Source of the DNA: Eubacterium limosum
GTDB taxonomy: Bacteria; Bacillota; Clostridia; Eubacteriales; Eubacteriaceae
Assembly: GCF_000807675.2 (NCBI RefSeq)
Contig: NZ_CP019962.1
Coordinates: 2,232,001 to 2,296,000 of the forward strand
DNA length: 64,000 nucleotides
Reading direction: 5' to 3'
The position numbers and the translations under genes were made by a program. The notes beneath the pieces were generated by a model. It was not told where the DNA came from and did not search any database. It was given only the letters and a program-made list of their open reading frames with translations. Below, one piece after another: positions 50,169 to 58,412 of the stretch (positions are counted from its first letter, which is position 1; each line of letters starts with the position of its first letter).

Positions 50169-52517
50169 ATGGCCTATGAGGTGGTTGAGCTCTCGGTACG
50201 GGAGCTGGTAGAATTTATTATGCGCTCAGGCAGTATTGACAGCCGCTTTGGAGGCTTTGACCGGGCCGCGGAGGGGGCGCGTATCCATCGAAAGCTGCAA
50301 AAAGAAGCCGGAGAGCATTATCAGGCAGAGGTCACTCTGGCCGAAACCACAGACATTAAGGGCTTTACCTTTAAAATACAGGGCCGGGCAGACGGGATTT
50401 TTGAGGAGGATGGCATTACTGTCATCGACGAGATCAAAACCATCACCAGAAGCCTGGAGGATATGGATGAAGACAGCCGTCCGGTACACTGGGCCCAGGC
50501 TAAATGCTACGGCTATATCTACGGCAGCCAGCAGGGGCTTGACTTCATTGATATCCAGCTCACCTACTATCAGGTGGATACAAAAGAGATCCGGCGGTTC
50601 CGTAAAAGCTTTTCTGTCGTCGAGCTGGAGGATTTCTATCTTGCCCTGTTAGACGCTTATATCCGCTGGGCAGAGATGCAGCGCCAGTGGGTTGAAAAGC
50701 GGGATCAATCCATCCATGCTTTAGATTTTCCTTATAAAACTTACCGCAGAGGCCAGCGGGAGATGGCCGTGGCAGTTTTTAACACCATCAAAAAGAGCGG
50801 TAAGCTTTTCTGCCAGGCACCCACTGGCATCGGAAAAACCCTGTCTACGCTGTTTCCCTCTGTCAAGGCCCTGGGCGGCGGTATGGCAGAAAAGATCTTT
50901 TACCTGACAGCCAAGACCATCACCCGACAGGCTGCTGTGGACGCCTTCACACTCATGAAGGAAAAGGGCCTGGCGCTCCGGACGGTCACACTGACGGCCA
51001 AGGATAAAATCTGCTTTCTGGAGGAACGCAGCTGTAACCCAGACGACTGCCCCTATGCTGACGGCTATTTCGACCGTGTGGGCGATGTGCTCTACGAGGT
51101 GCTCCAGAAGGAAACCGTCTTTTCAAGAGAGAATATCGAGGTCATCGCGCTTGAAAATAATCTGTGCCCTTTTGAGTTTTCGCTGGACCTTACGCTCTGG
51201 TGTGACGCTATTATCTGCGATTACAACTATCTCTTTGACCCGCTGGTGGCCCTGAAGCGCTTTTTTATGGACGAGAAGGGGGACTATGTCTTTCTGGTGG
51301 ATGAGGCCCACAATCTGGTAGACAGGGCAAGGGAAATGTACTCGGCTGCTCTTAGGAAATCTGATTTTCTGAACCTTAAAAGGCAGCTGACCAAAACGGA
51401 CAAACGCCTGAAGGAGCCCCTGAACAAGGTGAACCAGGCCATGATCGACCTGCGCAAAAGCTGCCCGGACAGCCGGTCCCGCATCAGCAGGGAGGAGCTT
51501 GGAGATTTTAACGAGCTTCTGGGCTTTTTCTGCTTTGCCTGTGAGGACTGGCAGAAAAAACACCCGGACCATCCGGCGGCCGACGCGGTGTTAGAGCTCT
51601 ATTTTCAAGCCCGGACCTATTTAAAGATCGCCGAGTTTTATGATGAGCACTATATCACCACCATCCACACCTACGGCAGCGAGGTGATCGTGAAACAGGT
51701 GTGTCTGGACCCGGCGCTGCTGCTGAGGGCAAGGCTGGCCTGCGGCAAGGCATCCGTCCTCTTCTCAGCCACCCTCACCCCTCTGGAATATTTTATCGCA
51801 GTGCTGGGCGGCGAGGAGGAAACCCCGCGCTACGAGCTGCCCTCTCCCTTTGACCCGTCAAAGCTTGGTATTCTGCTGGCAGATACCATCAGCACCCGCT
51901 ATGTGGACAGAGAAGAGAGCTATACCCCCATCGCCGAAATGATCGCTGCCTTTGCGGCAGGGAAAAAGGGCAATTACATGGCTTACTTTCCATCCTATGC
52001 CTACCTGAATGCAGTCTATGAAGTTTTTGGAGAGCGTTTTCCAGACATCCGGTCCATGGCCCAGGAGCGGGATATGGACGAGGCCGCAAGAGAAGCTTTT
52101 CTGGCAGCTTTCGACGCCGAAAATCCCGAAACCCTCATCGGATTCTGCGTGATGGGCGGTATCTATTCCGAGGGGATTGACCTCAAGGGAGACCGTCTCA
52201 TCGGAACCGTTATCGTGGGCGTGGGCCTGCCGCAAATTGGCGATGAGCGCAATATCATCCGGAATTATTATGACGATAAGCAGGGCAGCGGCTTTGCCTA
52301 TGCCTATCAGTTTCCCGGCATGAATAAAGTTCTCCAGGCCGTTGGACGCGTCATCAGGGATGAGGCTGACCGGGGAATGGTGCTCTTTATCGACAGCCGG
52401 TTTTCAAACAGCGGCTACCGCAGGCTCTTCCCGCCGCATTTATCCCATTATATAAAGGTGAGAAATGCAGAGGACGTCCGGCAGGAGACCCGGGAGTTTT
52501 GGAATGAAAATGAGTAA
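50169..52517 (+). CDS. XPD/DinG-like ATP-dependent helicase with N-terminal PD-(D/E)XK-like domain
   Basis: 782 aa. N-terminal ~180 residues resemble a Cas4/RecB-type nuclease (GRADGIFEEDG, then VIDEIK: Asp 75, Glu 88, Lys 90; QAKCYGYIY). The helicase core has Walker A APTGIGKT (218-225), DEAH box 378-381 (VFLVDEAHNLVDRAR), and cysteines 282, 289, 294, 333 placed as the 4Fe-4S ligands of XPD-family enzymes. C-terminal GVGLPQIGDERNII and QAVGRVIRDEADRG are motifs V/VI. Start 50169 has GGGAGGG upstream; a longer frame to the left is not coding. DNA-repair or defence role inferred. Confidence 0.88.
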   Translation: MAYEVVELSVRELVEFIMRSGSIDSRFGGFDRAAEGARIHRKLQKEAGEHYQAEVTLAETTDIKGFTFKIQGRADGIFEEDGITVIDEIKTITRSLEDMDEDSRPVHWAQAKCYGYIYGSQQGLDFIDIQLTYYQVDTKEIRRFRKSFSVVELEDFYLALLDAYIRWAEMQRQWVEKRDQSIHALDFPYKTYRRGQREMAVAVFNTIKKSGKLFCQAPTGIGKTLSTLFPSVKALGGGMAEKIFYLTAKTITRQAAVDAFTLMKEKGLALRTVTLTAKDKICFLEERSCNPDDCPYADGYFDRVGDVLYEVLQKETVFSRENIEVIALENNLCPFEFSLDLTLWCDAIICDYNYLFDPLVALKRFFMDEKGDYVFLVDEAHNLVDRAREMYSAALRKSDFLNLKRQLTKTDKRLKEPLNKVNQAMIDLRKSCPDSRSRISREELGDFNELLGFFCFACEDWQKKHPDHPAADAVLELYFQARTYLKIAEFYDEHYITTIHTYGSEVIVKQVCLDPALLLRARLACGKASVLFSATLTPLEYFIAVLGGEEETPRYELPSPFDPSKLGILLADTISTRYVDREESYTPIAEMIAAFAAGKKGNYMAYFPSYAYLNAVYEVFGERFPDIRSMAQERDMDEAAREAFLAAFDAENPETLIGFCVMGGIYSEGIDLKGDRLIGTVIVGVGLPQIGDERNIIRNYYDDKQGSGFAYAYQFPGMNKVLQAVGRVIRDEADRGMVLFIDSRFSNSGYRRLFPPHLSHYIKVRNAEDVRQETREFWNENE

Positions 52518-52530
52518 AGTGTAAAAAATA

Positions 52531-52573
52531 AACGCGTATCCCGTGATAAAATCAGGGGAATACGCGTGTTTTT
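52531..52573 (+). terminator. Terminator after helicase
   Basis: ACGCGTATCCC / GGGGAATACGCGT stem then GTTTTT. Confidence 0.8.
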
Positions 52574-52681
52574 ATGGTTGAAATAGTGGCGGGATTGTTC
52601 GTGGACTTTTAGTAGTCTGCGAGTAGATCGCTGTACACCGGGAGAAATAAAAGTCTGAGAAAATTCTGGCCATATCATTGA

Positions 52682-53248
52682 CCAAAGCAGCAGGACAACC
52701 GAGGCGAAGCGATTCCGCAGCTGGGTGACAGGTGTGGTGGTGCCCTCTATTTTAAAATATGGAGCCTATATGGCGCCGGACACCTTAAAGGGGATAAGGA
52801 GGACCCTGAGGTCAGAGACCGCCTGATTCAGGCATTGGCGGAGGAAATGGACAAAAGCCGGCTGCTGCAGGAGGAGCTGCTTGTTTTGAAGGAAACCCTT
52901 GGCCGGGCAAGGCCAAAGCTTTTGTTCGCGGACAGTATCATGGCCTCAAAGGGATCCATCTCCATGGGGGATATGGCCAAGCTGCTCAAGCAGAATGGGA
53001 ACGCCATGGGGCGCACCCGGCTATTTGAGACGCTGCGGGGCTCTGGGGTGTTCAGATGTCAGAAGGGCAGATGGAATAAACCGCTGCAGTGGGCTATGGA
53101 GGCCGGCTACTTTGAGATCGAGGAGTGGTGCTCTGGTCCCTCTTATGAAATGCCTGAACGGTGGCTGTGGTCTGCCACCCGGGTAACACCTAAAGGCCAA
53201 GCCTTTCTGATGGATAAGCTGGGTAAAGACAATGAACTATCTGACTGA
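52682..53248 (+). pseudogene. Phage antirepressor (KilAC-type) remnant
   Basis: The frame is open from 52682 with no start codon in a sensible place and gives QLGDRCGGALYFKIWSLYGA, then ALAEEMDKSRLLQEELLVLK and a C-terminal domain FADSIMASKGSISMGDMAKL with LLKQNGNAMGRTRLFETLRG and RVTPKGQAFLMDKL. This is the antirepressor C-terminal (ANT/KilAC) pattern. The DNA-binding N-terminal half is missing. The end overlaps the next phage gene by 17 bp, the usual phage spacing. Confidence 0.75.
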
Positions 53249-53528
53249 GGTGCTGGCCTTTTACAAATGGCTGGAGAGCGCCCGGCTGTCCCCGCTGCTA
53301 CAGGCCTACTGGCACCTGCTGATGTATTACAACAACAAGGCCGCTGTGCTGGGAAAGGATAATGTCTGGTACTGGCCTGTGCGCTTTAATGTGCCTAACA
53401 CCACGCTGATGGCGGCCCTGGGGCTTAAAAACCGCCAGGCGCTCTGGACAAAGAGGCAGAGGCTCATTTTACGAGGATGCCGGGCAGGACGCCTGCTGCG
53501 CCTTTCTGGAAAGTGTGCGGGATTTTGA
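53232..53528 (+). pseudogene. Phage replisome-organiser fragment
   Basis: Starts MNYLTEVLAFYKWLESARLS, LLQAYWHLLMYYNNKAAVLG, YWPVRFNVPNTTLMAALGLK: typical N-terminus of phage DnaD-like replisome organisers. After TKRQRLIL the frame changes to a low-quality tail (RGCRAGRLLRLSG) and stops at 53528. The normal C-terminus is lost by a deletion joining it to another gene near 53465. Confidence 0.75.
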
Positions 53529-53751
53529 CCCTGAAGCCGATGTGGAGGCGGCCAGCCTGACCATGGAACAGAAGGAGACATCGGCGCAGGTCTTTAAGAG
53601 GATGACGCCCTGCCAGAAGGAGTTTTTTTCCTGGCTGTATGAGGAGAAGGGAAGCTTTAAACAACTGAAGGCCCAAAAAGGTGTGAGCCCGGCGGCAGTG
53701 ACAAAAGCATACAAACGGGCTCTGGCCGCTATGCGCAGGAAAGCGGCCTGA
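53466..53751 (+). pseudogene. C-terminal part of a phage sigma-like/ArpU-type protein
   Basis: Open frame from about 53466 reads YEDAGQDACCAFLESVRDFD, then EQKETSAQVFKRMTPCQKEF, SFKQLKAQKGVSPAAVTKAY and KRALAAMRRKAA. The end looks like the helix-turn-helix of sigma-70-like phage late regulators. It begins directly at the deletion joint with the replisome-organiser fragment, without ribosome-binding site, so it is probably not expressed as a normal protein. Confidence 0.65.
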
Positions 53752-53790
53752 TTCGGCGGTTTAGCTCTGGGGTATAAAACTTTACCCGCG

Positions 53791-53869
53791 TTGATTTTTT
53801 TTAGCCGATGGGGTATAATGAAAAATGATAGAGGGCAGGGCTGAGGTTTTATTCAGGTCTGCCTTTTTT
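53791..53869 (+). promoter_or_regulatory. Promoter with immediate hairpin/terminator in the leader
   Basis: TTGATT (53791-53796), 17-bp spacer, TATAAT (53814-53819). Only 15 bp further a stem GGCAG.../...CTGCC (53834-53863) with T6 follows. A transcript of roughly 40 nt would end here unless readthrough occurs into the 53923 gene. Confidence 0.6.
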
Positions 53870-53922
53870 CATAAAATGATGGGGAAGTAAGAAGAAATTT
53901 CCGTTTCGGAAAGGAATCAAAA

Positions 53923-54513
53923 ATGACCGTTCAATTTACAGATCAGTATATTTTCAAAAATGAAGCGTATGATATCACAGCCTTGGAAAATCCGCTGGTG
54001 TTTGATCCTTCGGATTACGGCGCCTTTTCAATTTCCTTCTGCCCGGCCTGCGCCAAAGGCTTTTACGGGCAGTACGGCCTGCGTGAGGGCCGCCTGTGCC
54101 TGAGAAACCTGTACATGACCACCTTGGGCCATTACCCGGAAATCAGGGGCGTGGCTCCAGAGGCAAACCGCCAGGACTTTTTTCTGAGCCTGTTTAAGGT
54201 TTATCGGGGCGTCAATATTCCGGCGGCCTACAGCGGCGGTATGTTTATTGGGCGGGAACTGGTGGAGGATTTTTATGAATCCACAGGTGTTCAGAAGCAT
54301 TATGCCTACAAGGATGTGTATTTACTCAAATTTAAGGATGGACGCTTGAAAAGCGCCCGGGATTATTCTGATAAAATGCAGAAGATCCGGGATGATATCA
54401 TCTGTGATACCAATTATTTCTATTATGATGAGGCCTCCTTTTCCTTTGTGCGCAATCCGTCGTACGATTCGCCCTATGAGGTTAACTGGGAGGATCTGAT
54501 CAAACAGGAATAG
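53923..54513 (+). CDS. Hypothetical protein, 196 aa
   Basis: Soluble protein of unknown family. It starts MTVQFTDQYIFKNEAYDITA, has SFCPACAKGFYGQYGLREG (two cysteines), GHYPEIRGVAPEANRQDFF, a small GGMFIGRELVEDFYESTG and a tyrosine-rich DTNYFYYDEASFSFV end. The CPAC could be redox-active. GGAAAGGA ribosome-binding site. It stands 60 bp upstream of the macro-domain gene on the same strand and may be the first gene of that group, but no function can be stated. Confidence 0.7.
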   Translation: MTVQFTDQYIFKNEAYDITALENPLVFDPSDYGAFSISFCPACAKGFYGQYGLREGRLCLRNLYMTTLGHYPEIRGVAPEANRQDFFLSLFKVYRGVNIPAAYSGGMFIGRELVEDFYESTGVQKHYAYKDVYLLKFKDGRLKSARDYSDKMQKIRDDIICDTNYFYYDEASFSFVRNPSYDSPYEVNWEDLIKQE

Positions 54514-54573
54514 GATGGGCAGGGCTGCATGTCTGGATAATTTTATGCGAAATGGAAGCAGAGGAGGAAAAGG

Positions 54574-55092
54574 ATGGGAAACATTGAACTTTTACTGGGC
54601 GATATTACAAAGGATCACGGTGTGGAGGCTATTGTCAACGCGGCCAACAGCTCGCTGCTGGGCGGCGGTGGCGTGGATGGCGCCATCCACCGTGCGGCGG
54701 GGCCGGAGCTTCTGGCAGAGTGCCGAACACTGAAGGGGTGCCCCACCGGCGGGGCGAAAACAACGGCCGCTTACCGGCTGCCCTGTCAATATGTTATCCA
54801 TACGGTCGGGCCGGTGTGGCACGGCGGCGGGCAGCATGAGGCAGCGCTATTAAGGGATTGTTATGAGAACGCCATGATGCGGACTCAGGAAGCCGGCGCA
54901 CGTTCGGTGGCCTTTCCATCGGTTTCAACCGGGGTATACCGCTATCCGGTGGACCAGGCGGCCGCCATTGCACTGAAGACCGTCCAGGATTTTTGGGATG
55001 CCCATGCGGACAGCTTTGACCGCGTCCTGTTTGTTCTGTTTGACGAGCGGACGCTGGCGGCTTACAAAAAAGCCTATGAAGACCTTAATTGA
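54574..55092 (+). CDS. Macro-domain protein (ADP-ribose/O-acetyl-ADP-ribose hydrolase type)
   Basis: 172-aa single macro domain. ADP-ribose-binding motifs: GDITKDHGVEAIVNAANSSL with LGGGGVDGAIHRAAG (residues about 9-43), AYRLPCQYVIHTVGPVW, and the second loop AFPSVSTGVYRYP. This matches the YmdB/MacroD class that removes ADP-ribose from proteins or hydrolyses O-acetyl-ADP-ribose. GGAGGAAAAGG before ATG. Its stop lies 17 bp inside the following CARF-nuclease gene, so translation is coupled. Macro domains also occur in defence and toxin-antitoxin modules. Confidence 0.93.
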   Translation: MGNIELLLGDITKDHGVEAIVNAANSSLLGGGGVDGAIHRAAGPELLAECRTLKGCPTGGAKTTAAYRLPCQYVIHTVGPVWHGGGQHEAALLRDCYENAMMRTQEAGARSVAFPSVSTGVYRYPVDQAAAIALKTVQDFWDAHADSFDRVLFVLFDERTLAAYKKAYEDLN

Positions 55093-56317
55093 GCTTTATG
55101 ATCCGGCTCATCCGGTCAAAAATATTCTGACAGCGCTGATCTTTAAGCCGGAAGTCCTGATATTTATCGGCCTGAAGGGCAGTCTTACCGACCGGGTCCA
55201 GAGCCTTGTTGAGCGTCTGCTTAGGCAAAAGGGCATTGAGGCAGAGCTGCGTTTTATGGAGACGGATTTAAAGGACGGCAACCGGGTGGTGCGAATGCTT
55301 GAGCAGATTACCTGGGAACATGCGGACTGTGTTTTTGAAATTTCCGGAGGCCCGGATCTGCTCCTGGCCCTGGTAGGGCATTTCTGTGCGCTGCGCGGTG
55401 TTCCGCAGCTGTATAAGGATGTGGACAGCCAGGAGCTGGTCTGGATTACCAGTGAAGGAGAGCGGCGTGAGCCGCTGGTGCTGCCTAAGCTTGGTATCAG
55501 TGATTTGCTGCTGGCCTATGGCGCGCGTCTGGAACGCACCGACCATTATTATCCGGATCTTAGCGACGCGGCTCAGGAGGCCTGTATTGGCCGGATATGC
55601 CAGGTTTTTCTGCGGTTTCTGGAGGAGTGGCCCCATGTCAGCGTCTGGTTCCAGTATGTGTGCCGCAACGCGGCTGAGGAGGACCGGGGCTATGATTGCC
55701 TGGAGGTCAGCGAGAAGCGAGATGGCAGGGTCAATATGCTGCTGCGGCAGTTTAAAAATCTGGATGTGTTTTACGCTTTGCAGAAGGCGGGCGCGATCCA
55801 CGATCTGGCCATTGACAGCCGGCGTATCCGCTTTCGGTTTGAAAATACGGACATCCGGCGGCTTCTCACAAACCAGGGGGTCTGGCTGGAGCTCTGCACT
55901 TATCTGAGCGCCGCCCAAACCGGCGGTTTCGATGATCTGGTCATGAGTGCTGTCATCGGATGGGACTATGAAAACAAGGCTAATTATCCGCAGAATGAAA
56001 TCGATGTGGTCTTGTTGAAGGGGATCCGGGCGCTGTTTATTTCCTGTAAAACCAGCATCACCAAGCGTTCGCCCTATGATTTATATGAGATTAAGACACT
56101 GTGTGAGCGCTTTGGCGGAGACATGGCACAGGCTGTTCTTATTACTGCGGACAATTGTCTGAATACAAATCACAGCCTTTATATCCGGGCAAGGGAGATG
56201 GGCATCGTGATTTTGGATATCAATACCATTAAAAAGGGAAATCTCGGCAGGGAGCTGCTGAAAATTGCAGCAGGGCGTTACCATTTCCCAGAACAGGAGA
56301 AAACTAAAAATGGATGA
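55076..56317 (+). CDS. Card1/Can2-like CARF nuclease (DUF1887 family)
   Basis: 413 aa. The N-terminal part is CARF-like: VLIFIGLKGSLTDRVQSLVE, then EISGGPDLLLALVGHFCALR and a nucleotide-pocket-like layout. The C-terminus is a PD-(D/E)XK nuclease: Glu 272 in GVWLELCTYL, Asp 310 in NEIDVVLLKG and Lys 325 in FISCKTS. This is the DUF1887 arrangement of Card1/Can2, which in type III CRISPR systems is activated by cyclic oligoadenylate. No Cas genes or arrays lie in the window. Start 55076 overlaps the macro-domain gene; an upstream start would lie deep in it. The activating ligand here is unknown. Confidence 0.85.
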   Translation: MKTLIELYDPAHPVKNILTALIFKPEVLIFIGLKGSLTDRVQSLVERLLRQKGIEAELRFMETDLKDGNRVVRMLEQITWEHADCVFEISGGPDLLLALVGHFCALRGVPQLYKDVDSQELVWITSEGERREPLVLPKLGISDLLLAYGARLERTDHYYPDLSDAAQEACIGRICQVFLRFLEEWPHVSVWFQYVCRNAAEEDRGYDCLEVSEKRDGRVNMLLRQFKNLDVFYALQKAGAIHDLAIDSRRIRFRFENTDIRRLLTNQGVWLELCTYLSAAQTGGFDDLVMSAVIGWDYENKANYPQNEIDVVLLKGIRALFISCKTSITKRSPYDLYEIKTLCERFGGDMAQAVLITADNCLNTNHSLYIRAREMGIVILDINTIKKGNLGRELLKIAAGRYHFPEQEKTKNG

Positions 56318-56573
56318 GCAGAAAAAGCCGTTTCTGGTTGTTGGGGTTAAGGGACAGCAATATGTGTACGAGACGGAGGAAAATCTGGAATACAGCGAAT
56401 ACAGGAAGATAAAGGATATTGCAGAGAGCACCACCCACTACGCGGCCAACGCACGGTGCGTCAACCCGGATGTGCTGGCGTATCAGTTTACCACAAGGGT
56501 AAAGGAGGAGCTGGGGGTGGTTCTTATACCCGTTCCTGTCTGGCCTCAGATTGCCGTGAAATTCAAAAAATAG
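56310..56573 (+). CDS. Small protein, 87 aa, third gene of the macro/CARF operon
   Basis: Starts MDEQKKPFLVVGVKGQQYVY, has a helix-forming EENLEYSEYRKIKDIAESTT and ends VLIPVPVWPQIAVKFKK. ATG 56310 overlaps the nuclease stop by 8 bases. AGGAG lies just upstream. No family is recognised. Its fixed position behind the nuclease gene could mean it is an inhibitor or accessory of the module, but that is speculative. Confidence 0.6.
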   Translation: MDEQKKPFLVVGVKGQQYVYETEENLEYSEYRKIKDIAESTTHYAANARCVNPDVLAYQFTTRVKEELGVVLIPVPVWPQIAVKFKK

Positions 56574-56726
56574 AGAACAGCAGATTTTGGTGCCTCCTGT
56601 GTGCCGGGTCTGCTGTTTTTACTTTTGCGCATATTTATTTTTGTCTTTGTTGAAAAGACTATTGTCTTTTGTTTTAAGATGTGGTACACTTTTATACGTT
56701 GCCTTAAGAAAGGCTTAAGATGCAAC

Positions 56727-56809
56727 AAAACTCTGGAGAGTCTCTTTAAAAGAGCGCCGAAGGTGTACCCCCTGTTTTCAGGGCTATCTCTCAGGCAAAA
56801 GGACAGAGC
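56727..56809 (+). ncRNA. Glycine riboswitch (single aptamer)
   Basis: The conserved aptamer parts are visible in order: CTCTGGAGAG, GCGCCGAAGG, then CTCTCAGGCAAAAGGACAGAG (positions 56731 to 56808). It lies 50 bp upstream of the AGCS transporter gene. Only one aptamer is evident, whereas many natural examples are tandem. By family analogy glycine binding switches expression of a transporter or efflux system. Confidence 0.9.
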
Positions 56810-56860
56810 AGTTATTTTGCTTTTGTTCAACTCCAACGACATTAAGAAGGAGGAACAAAA

Positions 56861-58303
56861 ATGTTTCAACAATTCACTGATTTTCTAGTATGGGTGGATG
56901 ATAAGGTTTGGGGGATTCCGCTCATTGTCTTGATTTTGGCAGTCGGTATTTACCTGACCTGCCGTCTGCATATTTTACAGATTCGTCACTTACCAAAAGC
57001 GCTTAAGTTTATGGTTAAAAATGAAGAAGGCGGGACCGGCGAGGTCACCAGCTTTGGCGCTTTGTGCACAGCTTTATCGGCCACCATCGGAACAGGCAAC
57101 ATCGTCGGTGTGGCAACGGCGCTTGTTGCTGGCGGCCCCGGCGCGTTGTTCTGGATGTGGATCGCGGCTTTCTTTGGGATGGCCACCAAATATGCCGAGG
57201 GCGTTTTAGCCATTAAGTACCGCGTCATCGAGGAGGACGGCCATGTGCTGGGCGGCCCCTTCTATTACATTGAACGCGGCATGGGGGTAAAATGGCGCTG
57301 GCTGGGAAAAATTTTCGCTTTCTTTGGAGCGGGAGTCGGCCTTTTAGGCATCGGGACCTTTACGCAGGTCAATGGGATTGCCTCTGCGGTCAATGGTTTT
57401 TTTGATCCTGGCAATGCTTGGACGGTCAGCCTTTTTGGTTCGGATTACTCCTGGACCGTTGTGATCAGCGGTTTGATTTTAACGCTTTGTGTGGGGCTGG
57501 TGGTTATTGGCGGTATCAAACGTATTGCGCGGGTTTCTGAAATTATTGTACCTTTTATGGCGATTGCCTATTTTCTGTGCTGTCTTTTGATTCTGATCAT
57601 GAACTTTCAAGCGATTCCGGCCGCACTGCTCGAAATTATTCAGAGTGCCTTTGGCATGCGCGCGGTAACCGGCGGGGCTATCGGGGCCATTATTGTGGCC
57701 ATGCAGAAGGGGATTGCCCGAGGTATATTCTCGAACGAAGCGGGTTTGGGGAGCGCCCCCATTGCGGCGGCTGCCGCTCAGACCAAAGAGCCTGCCCGTC
57801 AGGGGTTGGTCTCCATGACAGGAACCTTTATTGATACAATTATTATCTGTACCATGACAGGACTCAGCATTGTCATCACCGGTGCCTGGGACATCGGCCT
57901 TGAGGGAGTGGCGGTTACGACCCATGCTTTTCAAACAGGCCTGCCCTTTGCTCCGCAGGTTAGCTCCTTTCTGTTGATGGCCTGTCTGGTGTTCTTTGCC
58001 TTTACCACGATTCTGGGGTGGAATTATTACGGCGAACGCTGCCTGGAATATCTGGCCAATGGAAGAAGCGCAGCGGTGACAACCTATCGCTGGCTATATA
58101 TTCTGGCTGTTTTTATCGGCCCGTTTATGACGGTTTCAGCGGTGTGGACCATTGCGGATATCTTTAACGCTTTGATGGCGCTGCCGAATCTGATCGCCAT
58201 CATTGCCCTCAGCGGTGTGGTGGTCGCGGAAACCAGAGCGTATTTTAACAGGGCAGAGGCGTTAAACCCCATGGGGCTTAACACAGACCCGGAAGAAGCA
58301 TAG
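56861..58303 (+). CDS. Sodium:alanine/glycine symporter (AGCS family)
   Basis: 480-aa polytopic carrier with about 10-11 membrane segments. Family motifs: GTGEVTSFGALCTALSATIG with TGNIVGVATALVAGGPGALF near 60-100, FFGMATKYAEGVLAIKYR, ARGIFSNEAGLGSAPIAAAA and FTTILGWNYYGERCLEYL. Controlled by a glycine riboswitch, so glycine or alanine is the likely substrate. AAGGAGG before ATG. The sodium ion drives uptake; export is also possible with riboswitch-ON control, which cannot be decided from sequence. Confidence 0.94.
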   Translation: MFQQFTDFLVWVDDKVWGIPLIVLILAVGIYLTCRLHILQIRHLPKALKFMVKNEEGGTGEVTSFGALCTALSATIGTGNIVGVATALVAGGPGALFWMWIAAFFGMATKYAEGVLAIKYRVIEEDGHVLGGPFYYIERGMGVKWRWLGKIFAFFGAGVGLLGIGTFTQVNGIASAVNGFFDPGNAWTVSLFGSDYSWTVVISGLILTLCVGLVVIGGIKRIARVSEIIVPFMAIAYFLCCLLILIMNFQAIPAALLEIIQSAFGMRAVTGGAIGAIIVAMQKGIARGIFSNEAGLGSAPIAAAAAQTKEPARQGLVSMTGTFIDTIIICTMTGLSIVITGAWDIGLEGVAVTTHAFQTGLPFAPQVSSFLLMACLVFFAFTTILGWNYYGERCLEYLANGRSAAVTTYRWLYILAVFIGPFMTVSAVWTIADIFNALMALPNLIAIIALSGVVVAETRAYFNRAEALNPMGLNTDPEEA

Positions 58304-58373
58304 AAAGGACTTCAACCCCTCTTTTGATATTCTTTGCAGTCTGGCAAGAGGCTGTAGGGAAAAATGGATATAA

Positions 58374-58408
58374 AAAACTCCTGAAGCTTTGCACTTCAGG
58401 AGTTTTTT
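58374..58408. terminator. Bidirectional terminator
   Basis: AAAACTCCTGAAG / CTTCAGGAGTTTT stem between the symporter and the leftward miniprotein gene. Confidence 0.9.
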
Positions 58409-58412
58409 ATGT

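Noticed and set aside
54998-55075. Longer N-terminus of the CARF nuclease
   Set aside because: Lies within the macro-domain gene; no conserved residues and the family starts near 55076.
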